A model generated the notes under the pieces. That model made no database searches and had not been told where the DNA came from. It saw only the letters and a list, made by a program, of their open reading frames with translations. A stretch of 64,000 bases of DNA. Source: Variovorax sp. OV700 (lineage in GTDB: Bacteria; Pseudomonadota; Gammaproteobacteria; Burkholderiales; Burkholderiaceae_C). This document shows, one piece after another, positions 16,561 through 23,427 of this stretch. Each line of letters begins with the position of its first letter. Within the stretch, counting starts at the first letter, position 1. The stretch is from positions 558,001 through 622,000 of the forward strand of contig NZ_FNDR01000003.1 of the NCBI RefSeq assembly GCF_900099805.1. Direction: 5' to 3'. Both the position numbers and the translations under genes were made by a program.

Positions 16561-19500
16561 ATGTCATTGTCCGTCTGGGTCAGGATTCGCTTGCCGCTGG
16601 TAATTTTCGTTGCCGGCGCGGCGCTAGCGATCGCCCTCGCCGTCTCCGCCCGCCAGGAGATCGGACGCAGTGCCCAGGCGCGCTTCGACGCAGCCGCCTT
16701 CGACCTGGCGCGAAAGGTCGAAGCCCGCTTCGACGACTACATTGCCGTGCTGATCGGCCTGCGTGCGCGATTCAACACCTCCGAGCCCGTTACGCGAAGC
16801 GACTTCACGGACTACGTCGCAGGGCTGAACCTGGCGAGCGCCTACCCCGGTTTCCAGGCCGTCAACTATGCGCCCCGCATTTTGGCCAACGACAAGCAGG
16901 CCTTCGAGCAACAGGTCCGCGGCGATGCCAGCCTTGCCGCTGGCGTTGCCTCCGCCTTTGCCATCAAGCCGCCCGGTGAGCGGGACACGTACTACCCGTT
17001 GGTTTACATCGAACCGCGGGCCGGGAACGAGAGGCTGATCGGCAATGACCTGGGCGCGATGCCCGACAGGGGAGACGCGCTCGAGCAGGGGCGCGACACC
17101 GGCGGGCTCGTCATGTCCGGCCGCAAGGTCCGCATCGCGGGCCGCGAGTCCGACATCGGATTGGCGATGCGGCTGCCGGTCTATCGCCCAAGACAACCGC
17201 TCGACACGCTCGAGCAGCGGCGCAGTGCCTATATCGGATCGGTGGGCGCGGGCTTCAGCATCGCAGGGATGCTGAGCGACGTGGTGGGCGCCCCTGCCGC
17301 AAGGACCTTCCGGTTGCGCCTGATCGACGCGGGGCCGGGCAAGGGAGCGATCGGGACACGCGTCGAGACGCGATTCGTAACGCCAACCTCATTCGGAGAG
17401 CGGCAATTGATGTTCGACAGCGGGGCCTTGGCGAAGCCCAGTGCTTCGGCCCCGGCGCACAGCCTCGAGCGCATGCTCGGCTTCGAGCTGGGCGGCCATT
17501 CCTGGCTCGTGGAGGTCGCCCAAGACGAAAACCAGGTCTTCGGCCCCCTCGACAGGGCCATTCCGTGGTTCATCGTCTTTGGCGGGCTGGCCACCAGCAT
17601 GCTGCTTGCCGGCATCGTTTTTTCGTTGACCACCTCGCGCAGCCGAGCCCAGGTTCTGGCCAACAAGATGACCGTTCACCTGCGCACCAGCGAGCGGCAG
17701 TTGGAAGAGGCCCAGCACCTGGCAAGCCTGGGCAGCTGGATCCTCGATCCCCAAACCGGAGCCCTGCAATGCTCCGACGAAGCTCGGCGCATCCTGGGCT
17801 TTGAACCCGGCTCTTCGCAGCCGGACCTGCCCGCGCTGCTCTCGCGGGTTCCACCCGCGGAACGCGCCGCGGTCGAAGAGCAGATCGCACTGGCCTCGCA
17901 GTCCATGGAGCGCAGCGAATTCGAGCACCGCCTGTGCCTGCCCGATGGCACCGAACGCTGGCTCCACGTCATCGCGCAGTCGGCCGTGGAAGACGGAAAG
18001 ACGCTGGTGCGCGGCACCGTGCGCGACGCTACGCGGCCGCGCAAGGATGCCTTGCGCCAGAAGCTCGAATACAAGATCGCCCGGCTGCTTGCCGGCGATG
18101 GCCGGGCCGAGACGGTCATCACACTCGCATTGGAAGCCGTATGCACCGACTTGCGCTGGGACTGCGGCGCCCTGTGGAGCGTCGGCGAGGACGGCTTGGT
18201 TCGCTGCACCGCCGCCTGGCATGCCAATGACATCCCCTTGGCAGTGCAGCAGTTCGTCTCTGACAGTCGTTTGCTCGAATACCCGGCTGACGAAGGCTCG
18301 CTGGGCCGCGCCTGGAAAACAGGCGGCATCGTCCAGATCGACGCGCAGGCGGCTCCGAAGAATTTTGCGCGCGATGTGAGCGCCAGGCAGGCCGGACTGA
18401 CCATCGGCGTCATCGTGCCCATGGTCATCACCGGTTCGACCACGGCGCTGGAGCTCTTTGGCTCGAATCCGTACGTTGTCGAAGCCGAGACGCTGGAGTC
18501 GCTGCGAGTGATTGCCTTGCAGATCGCCCAGTACAAGCAACGCAAGCTGGCCGAGAGAAGTCTCCGCTTCATGGCCAGTCATGACGAACTGACCGGGCTG
18601 TTCAACCGCGCCGCGCTGCAACACGAGCTGGTTCGCGCCATCAAGCGCAGCAACCGTCACGAGAAGCAGTTTGCGGTGATATTCGTCGACCTGGATCGCT
18701 TCAAGCACATCAACGACACGCTGGGCCACGGCGTGGGCGACGAGATGATCAAGATCTGCGGCGAGCGCTTGACGGCGCTGCTGCGCGAGGCCGACGTCGT
18801 GGCGCGTTTTGGGGGCGACGAGTTCGTGCTGCTTCTGGAGAACCTGTCCAGCGCGAACGATGCCGCGGTGCTTGCCGAAAGAGTGCTCGCCTGCTGCGCC
18901 GAGCCTTTCATGATTGCGGGGCGCGAGCTGCACGTAACCGCCAGCGTTGGCGTGAGCGTCTACCCGGACAACGGCGGCGACGCCGAAGCGCTCTTGAAGA
19001 ACGCCGACACCGCGATGTACCGCGCCAAGGAAAGAGGCCGCAACACCTACCGGTTCTACGCGGCGAAGATGAACGCGCAGAGTACCGAGCAGCTGATGAT
19101 GGAAAGCGCGCTGCGCCATGCTCTGGAACGCGGCGAGCTGGAAATGCACTACCAGCCGAAGTTGGATCTTCAGACTCAACGCATCGTCGGTGTCGAGGCG
19201 CTGATGCGCTGGCACCACCCGGTCCTGGGCATGATTCCGCCGGTGCAGTTCATTCCGATTGCCGAAGAGATCGGCTTGATCGTGTCCCTGGGCAAGTGGG
19301 CGCTGGAGAAAGCCTGCGCCGATTCGCGTTCATGGCAGGAATTCGGCTTGCCGGACGTGTTGATGAGCGTCAACCTGTCGCCGCGCCAGTTCGAAAGCCG
19401 CACGCTCATTACCGACATTCGGTCCGTCCTGGAAAACTCGGGCTTGGACCCGTCGCTGCTGGAGCTGGAAATTACCGAGGGGGCGGTAATGGCCAACCCC

Positions 19501-19887
19501 GAGCGTGCGACCCAATTGCTCCGGACGATTCGAGAGATGGGCGTTGGACTTGCCATCGACGATTTTGGAACGGGCTATTCCTCGCTCTCTTATCTGAAGC
19601 ACTTTCCGCTGTCGACGGTCAAGATCGACCGCTCCTTCATCAACGACCTTTCGCAGGACGCCGACGCACGCGCGCTCATCGACGGCATCATCACCCTGGC
19701 CCACGGGCTGCGAATGAAGGTGGTGGCCGAGGGCATCGAGACCACGGCCCAGTTCGACTATTTGCGCAGCCGCGGTTGCGACGAGGCCCAGGGCTACTGG
19801 CTCTGCAAGCCCGTGCCCGCCGACGAGGTGCGCAATTTCATGGCGCGTCATCTGCGCAACCAATTTGCTCCAACGGTGACTGCCTGA
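16561..19887 (+). CDS. CHASE-PAS-GAF-GGDEF-EAL cyclic-di-GMP enzyme
   Basis: A 1108-residue membrane protein for cyclic-di-GMP turnover. In order: TM1 (about residues 8-28), periplasmic CHASE domain (about 45-220, with YPGFQAVNYAPRI), TM2 (about 335-357), PAS (about 380-485), GAF (about 505-655), GGDEF (about 665-825) and EAL (about 835-1085). The active-site signature FGGDEF is intact at residues 750-755 and the EAL motif at 879-881, followed by DDFGTGYSSLSYL, so both cyclase and phosphodiesterase halves look catalytically competent. The ATG at 16561 is chosen for the GGGAG nine bases upstream. Its signal is unknown. It is followed after 76 bases by the WCSLE-repeat protein gene. Confidence 0.95.
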   Translation: MSLSVWVRIRLPLVIFVAGAALAIALAVSARQEIGRSAQARFDAAAFDLARKVEARFDDYIAVLIGLRARFNTSEPVTRSDFTDYVAGLNLASAYPGFQAVNYAPRILANDKQAFEQQVRGDASLAAGVASAFAIKPPGERDTYYPLVYIEPRAGNERLIGNDLGAMPDRGDALEQGRDTGGLVMSGRKVRIAGRESDIGLAMRLPVYRPRQPLDTLEQRRSAYIGSVGAGFSIAGMLSDVVGAPAARTFRLRLIDAGPGKGAIGTRVETRFVTPTSFGERQLMFDSGALAKPSASAPAHSLERMLGFELGGHSWLVEVAQDENQVFGPLDRAIPWFIVFGGLATSMLLAGIVFSLTTSRSRAQVLANKMTVHLRTSERQLEEAQHLASLGSWILDPQTGALQCSDEARRILGFEPGSSQPDLPALLSRVPPAERAAVEEQIALASQSMERSEFEHRLCLPDGTERWLHVIAQSAVEDGKTLVRGTVRDATRPRKDALRQKLEYKIARLLAGDGRAETVITLALEAVCTDLRWDCGALWSVGEDGLVRCTAAWHANDIPLAVQQFVSDSRLLEYPADEGSLGRAWKTGGIVQIDAQAAPKNFARDVSARQAGLTIGVIVPMVITGSTTALELFGSNPYVVEAETLESLRVIALQIAQYKQRKLAERSLRFMASHDELTGLFNRAALQHELVRAIKRSNRHEKQFAVIFVDLDRFKHINDTLGHGVGDEMIKICGERLTALLREADVVARFGGDEFVLLLENLSSANDAAVLAERVLACCAEPFMIAGRELHVTASVGVSVYPDNGGDAEALLKNADTAMYRAKERGRNTYRFYAAKMNAQSTEQLMMESALRHALERGELEMHYQPKLDLQTQRIVGVEALMRWHHPVLGMIPPVQFIPIAEEIGLIVSLGKWALEKACADSRSWQEFGLPDVLMSVNLSPRQFESRTLITDIRSVLENSGLDPSLLELEITEGAVMANPERATQLLRTIREMGVGLAIDDFGTGYSSLSYLKHFPLSTVKIDRSFINDLSQDADARALIDGIITLAHGLRMKVVAEGIETTAQFDYLRSRGCDEAQGYWLCKPVPADEVRNFMARHLRNQFAPTVTA

Positions 19888-19963
19888 CAAGCGAACCTTT
19901 GAAGCAATCGTTACCGGGCACGTTCGCTCGGACATTGCAGCAACTCCACAGGAGCATTCATTC

Positions 19964-20788
19964 ATGACTCAATCGGCCCAACGCAAGACACTCGACCAAA
20001 CCATCGCCGCCATCGAGGCGCTCGATCTCACGCCCATCAAGTTCAAGGCCTGCCGTAAAGAAGACGGCTACGGCTGGTCCCCAAGCTACGCGAATCAAAT
20101 GGAAGTGGCCTACAAGCGCTACCTGATCCTGCACGCCAAGCACCCCGACCTGACGCTCGCTCCCGAGCAGGACGTCGACCGCTTCTGGCACATGCACATT
20201 CTGGACACGAGAAAGTACGCCGCTGACTGCGAAATCACCTTCGGCTATTTCTTGCATCACTTTCCGTACCTTGGCCTCCGCGGCGAGGACGATGCCAAGG
20301 CGCTGCAAGCTGCTTTTGAAGAGATGCAGCGGTTGACGGCTGAGGAGTTTGGCGAGGCTACGCCTGCGACGTCTCAACGTGGGGTCGGCAAGGATGCGGC
20401 CGCGTGGTGTTCGCTTGAGGCGGGCAAACCTGCGGCGGCTTGGTGCTCGCTGGAAGCGGGTAAACCGGCGGCTGCGTGGTGTTCGCTGGAGGCGGGCAAG
20501 CCAGCAGCTGCTTGGTGTTCGCTTGAGGTAGATAAACCAGCTGCCGCGTGGTGCTCGCTTGAGGCAGGCAAGCCAACTGCGGCCTGGTGCTCGCTTGAGG
20601 TGGACAAACCTGCAGCTGCTTGGTGTTCGCTTGAGGCCGGCAAACCTTCAGCTGCATGGTGCTCGCTCGAAGCAGGCAAACCGTCAGCCGCATGGTGTTC
20701 GCTGGAGGCGGGTGCTGCGGCAGGTCCCTCGATGAAGGCCGTCGCGTCTGGGCAGGAAGCTTCGCGCGCAGGTTCCAGCTTGTCGTGA
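19964..20788 (+). CDS. WCSLE tandem-repeat protein with GRDP-like N-terminal domain
   Basis: A 274-residue protein in two parts. Residues 1-130 contain EQDVDRFWHMHILDTRKYAADC and FGYFLHHFP; the spacing of W, H, H, D, Y, D, C and H resembles the glycine-rich-domain-protein-like family (DUF1399/GRDP), whose role is not established. Residues 142-249 are nine 12-residue units with consensus GKPAAAWCSLEA; the W-C-S-L-E core is invariant in all nine. A short tail rich in Ala, Ser and Gly follows. No signal peptide or membrane segment is seen. The start has GGAG nine bases upstream. Nine evenly spaced Trp-Cys pairs could be modification, crosslinking or metal sites, or multiple cores of a modified peptide; all of these are speculation. 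Confidence 0.8.
   Translation: MTQSAQRKTLDQTIAAIEALDLTPIKFKACRKEDGYGWSPSYANQMEVAYKRYLILHAKHPDLTLAPEQDVDRFWHMHILDTRKYAADCEITFGYFLHHFPYLGLRGEDDAKALQAAFEEMQRLTAEEFGEATPATSQRGVGKDAAAWCSLEAGKPAAAWCSLEAGKPAAAWCSLEAGKPAAAWCSLEVDKPAAAWCSLEAGKPTAAWCSLEVDKPAAAWCSLEAGKPSAAWCSLEAGKPSAAWCSLEAGAAAGPSMKAVASGQEASRAGSSLS
20387..20710 (+). repeat. Nine in-frame 36-base coding repeats
   Basis: Nine units of 36 bases encode GKPAAAWCSLEA variants. Codons for W-C-S-L-E stay in register, but third positions differ widely between units (GCN Ala uses all four bases, Cys TGT/TGC, Leu CTT/CTG/CTC). Units are therefore not fresh duplications: the peptide has been kept while synonymous sites drifted. Confidence 0.95.
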
Positions 20789-20807
20789 ACGGATGAAGCT
20801 TGGCGGA

Positions 20808-20868
20808 GGGACGAGGCCGTTGGTTGATACGCCTCGTCCCCCTCGCACCGAGAACGAGAGGGGCGAGG
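20808..20868 (+). promoter_or_regulatory. Hairpins between the repeat-protein and MBL-fold genes
   Basis: GGGACGAGGC (20808-20817) pairs perfectly with GCCTCGTCCC (20831-20840) across a 13-base loop. Next, CCTCGC (20841-20846) can pair with GCGAGG (20863-20868), which overlaps the ribosome binding region of the gene starting at 20870. There is no T-tract, so a terminator is less likely than an RNA structure that tunes translation or stability. Confidence 0.5.
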
Positions 20869-20869
20869 C

Positions 20870-22378
20870 ATGGCACATCGATTCGTCAACTTGCGCGCGG
20901 ACGGAAGTCCGATCCATCTCTTCGATGACAAGAAGAAAAAATTTCGCGAGGTGATCTGGGGTGACTACCTCAAGGTCAAGAAAGATCTAGGCGACGGATG
21001 GCTCGAGATCGACTGGGCCGCCCGCTCGCCCACCAAGCGGCGCACGCTCTACATCCGCAAGGAAGACACGGTTGCCCGCCGGCCGCTTGAAATCATCTTT
21101 GTCGACGTGGGGCAGGGCGATGGCGCCGTGCTGATCTCACCCGAGACCGACGACGAAGAGCGCATCGTGGTCATCGACGCCGGCGAGGGCGGCAACATGC
21201 GCGCCTTTCTCGCCGCAAGGTTCCAAACCTATCGCGGCTTCAACTTTGCGGCCGCCGTCATGACGCATCCGGACAGCGATCACTACCTCGGCTTCAAGGA
21301 CGTCTTTGCCGACCCCGGCATCGGCTTTGGTGCGGTCTATCACAACGGGCTGGTCGAGCGGCCCGTTGCAGGAACCTGGGAGAAGCTGGGCGGCAAGCCC
21401 GTGAAGGAAGACGGCGCTTCCATTGCCTACATAGGCGATCTGGCAACCGACTACGCAACCGTCAAGACGATCTTCGAGAACGCCGGCACCGGCCATCTGT
21501 TTCCACAGGTCATGAAAGCCGCGCTCGACAACCCGAAGATCCACGACGTCCGCATGCTCTCGGCGCAGCACGCGACGATCGAAGACGGCGCTGCCTGGAT
21601 GCCCGACTTCGCCCCGTCGGACGACCGCGGCTACACGATACGGGTGCTGGCCCCTGTCGTCGAAGAAGGCCCCGATGGCACCCCGGCGCTGCGGCAGCTG
21701 GGCTCGTACAGCGAAACCAAGAACGGCCATTCCGTCATCCTGCGGCTCCAGTACGGAAAGTTCAGCGTGCTGTTCGGCGGCGACCTGAACGAGGGCGCCG
21801 AAAAATTTCTGCTGCAGCACTACACCGGCGCGAGCAAGTTTCCGAAGACCGGCACCCCGGCCTACGACGACATGGTGACCAAGGCGCGCGACACCTTCAG
21901 GTCAGACGTCATGAAGTCGTGCCACCACGGCTCCGAGAAAGTCACCGATGCATTTCTGGATGCCGTCAACCCGGCCGCCTTCATCATCTCGTCGGGAGAC
22001 GAAGAGGGCCACATCCACCCGAGGCCCGACCTGCTGGGCCGACTGGGACGCTTTGGCCGCGGCGGCGCACCGGTGATTCTTTCAACCGAGCTCCAGCGCT
22101 CCTCGCGGGCGATGGAAGACAAGAATGCGGTCGACAAGCTGCTGGCCGCCATCGACAAGCTGGCCGCGGGCACGCTCTCGCCCGACAAGATCACCCAGCT
22201 CAAGTCCGACGTGAAAGAGCTCGCGCGCAGCAACGTCGAGGTGTACGGCGCTATCTACCTGAAGACGGATGGCGAACGGCTGATCACGGCGTTTCGCATC
22301 GAAGCGAAGTCGGAGACTGAGAAGTGGTTTTATTTTCGGTATCGGTTTGAGGGGGATGTGCTTGTTCGCGAGGACTGA
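20870..22378 (+). CDS. ComEC/Rec2-like metallo-beta-lactamase-fold hydrolase
   Basis: A 502-residue soluble MBL-fold protein. The first 70 residues look like an SH3-type beta domain (IWGDYLKVKKDL, GWLEIDWA). The MBL domain starts at LEIIFVDVGQGDGAVL, has the metal motif H133-x-D135-x-D137-H138 (THPDSDHYLG), a central FGGDLN and a late MKSCHHGSEKVTDAFL, as in the hydrolase part of ComEC/Rec2. There are no ComEC membrane segments. About 100 extra C-terminal residues have helical and beta character. Related stand-alone enzymes are found in competence and in several defence systems next to proteases, but the nucleolytic role is family inference. It lies 81 bases after the WCSLE-repeat gene on the same strand. 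Confidence 0.85.
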   Translation: MAHRFVNLRADGSPIHLFDDKKKKFREVIWGDYLKVKKDLGDGWLEIDWAARSPTKRRTLYIRKEDTVARRPLEIIFVDVGQGDGAVLISPETDDEERIVVIDAGEGGNMRAFLAARFQTYRGFNFAAAVMTHPDSDHYLGFKDVFADPGIGFGAVYHNGLVERPVAGTWEKLGGKPVKEDGASIAYIGDLATDYATVKTIFENAGTGHLFPQVMKAALDNPKIHDVRMLSAQHATIEDGAAWMPDFAPSDDRGYTIRVLAPVVEEGPDGTPALRQLGSYSETKNGHSVILRLQYGKFSVLFGGDLNEGAEKFLLQHYTGASKFPKTGTPAYDDMVTKARDTFRSDVMKSCHHGSEKVTDAFLDAVNPAAFIISSGDEEGHIHPRPDLLGRLGRFGRGGAPVILSTELQRSSRAMEDKNAVDKLLAAIDKLAAGTLSPDKITQLKSDVKELARSNVEVYGAIYLKTDGERLITAFRIEAKSETEKWFYFRYRFEGDVLVRED

Positions 22379-22689
22379 GAGGCAATGGGCATGTGCATCG
22401 AACAAGGCGGCGAAGGCCCCGGACCTGTTCTCTCATGCGCGCGATGCGCAGGGCCGCCATGCGGGCCTGGCCGTGTCATATGTCGATGCATGCGCATAGC
22501 TGGCGTCGAGGGGATGGCCTCGACGTTTCGGTATGCAACGTTACCTGCCGCTCGCGGTCGATTTGCTGTCAGGCAGATGTCGGCCACAAGCGGGCGATCG
22601 TAGGTGTCGGTTTTGAAGACCTCCGCAACCCCCGCCGACGATGGGCGCGAACCATAGGCTCCGGCAGTGTAGGCGGACCCAGATCCTAT
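22379..22689. other. Intergenic region, 311 bases, convergent
   Basis: No convincing gene. Apart from the hairpin at 22504-22525 I see no repeat or promoter. Long frames crossing it are extensions of downstream genes. Confidence 0.6.
22504..22525 (+). terminator. Hairpin downstream of the MBL-fold gene
   Basis: CGTCGAGG and CCTCGACG form a perfect 8-base stem with a 6-base loop, followed by TTTCGG. The T-run is short and the hairpin is 125 bases after the stop codon, so termination is possible but not certain. Confidence 0.45.
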
Positions 22690-23217
22690 TCATCCTTGAT
22701 CAAGCTCTGCCACCGCGGCAGCGACCCAGGGGATCTCGGTGCGCTTGCGCACATTAAAGCTGTATCCGCTGGTCGTGAACATGCCCTCCGGCACTGCGAC
22801 GATTTTTCCCCATGTGGTGGGGCCTCCGTCGGCATTGTTCTGCTCTTTCGTGATCACTACCGTGGTGTCGTGATCGAAGAAAAACCTAATGAGAGCATCT
22901 CGCTCCATGGTCGGCCCCGATACGCCGAACAAGGCTTCATAGCGCTTGTCTCGCGCGAACCAGTGGCCACGTTGCAGGTCACCGCGCTTGCCGGTCGCGG
23001 CGATCTTGCGGAGGGCGTCTTCACTAATGCCTACGACTCGCCACGACACCGCGCAGGCCGCAATATTCTCGAAGGCGCCCTGTCGTGCCCACTTGCTGAA
23101 GGTGGGCGGAGCATTCTTCAGCAGCATATAGGCCTTGAAGATGAAATCAGCGGTGGCTTCGTCGGGCGCGTGCGGGCGATTGATCGCGTGAATAGCTTCA
23201 AAGTTCTCTGTATTCAT
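22690..23217 (-). CDS. Hypothetical protein
   Basis: A 175-residue protein I do not recognise. The sequence is protein-like, with balanced composition and plausible secondary structure. It includes DFIFKAYMLLKNAPPTFSKW, an RGHWFARDKRYEAL segment and a beta-rich C-terminus (TTVVITKEQN, GYSFNVRKRTEIPW). There is no signal peptide or membrane segment. It sits alone on the minus strand between the MBL-fold gene and the CHAT gene, in DNA with less G+C than the flanks. It could be a cargo gene of an island; no function is proposed. Confidence 0.6.
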   Translation of the reverse strand: MNTENFEAIHAINRPHAPDEATADFIFKAYMLLKNAPPTFSKWARQGAFENIAACAVSWRVVGISEDALRKIAATGKRGDLQRGHWFARDKRYEALFGVSGPTMERDALIRFFFDHDTTVVITKEQNNADGGPTTWGKIVAVPEGMFTTSGYSFNVRKRTEIPWVAAAVAELDQG

Positions 23218-23427
23218 CCAACGATTTTGCCAGCGTCAATCGTGAACCTCCATTTTTCAGTCCGAAGCCGCCATCCCTCAAGGGCTGCTACGCAGCGATT
23301 GCAGACCTCGATTGGGAGCAGGCGTTCGAGGGAGAGGTTGTGGCCTGGTCCTTGCTGCACGTTGATTTCTTTGAGAAACAAATGCTCAACGTCCGCTAAG
23401 CTCGCGCAGCAAAAAATGGAGGACTAC

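Noticed and set aside
20387..20710. Regular 36-base direct repeats resembling a CRISPR array
   Set aside because: Units are contiguous without spacers, stay in one reading frame and vary at synonymous positions; they are coding repeats and no cas gene is present.
22393..23427. N-terminal extension of the CHAT-linked frame by 345 codons
   Set aside because: The stretch is low-complexity and overlaps the minus-strand gene; an ideal ribosome binding site precedes ATG 23428.
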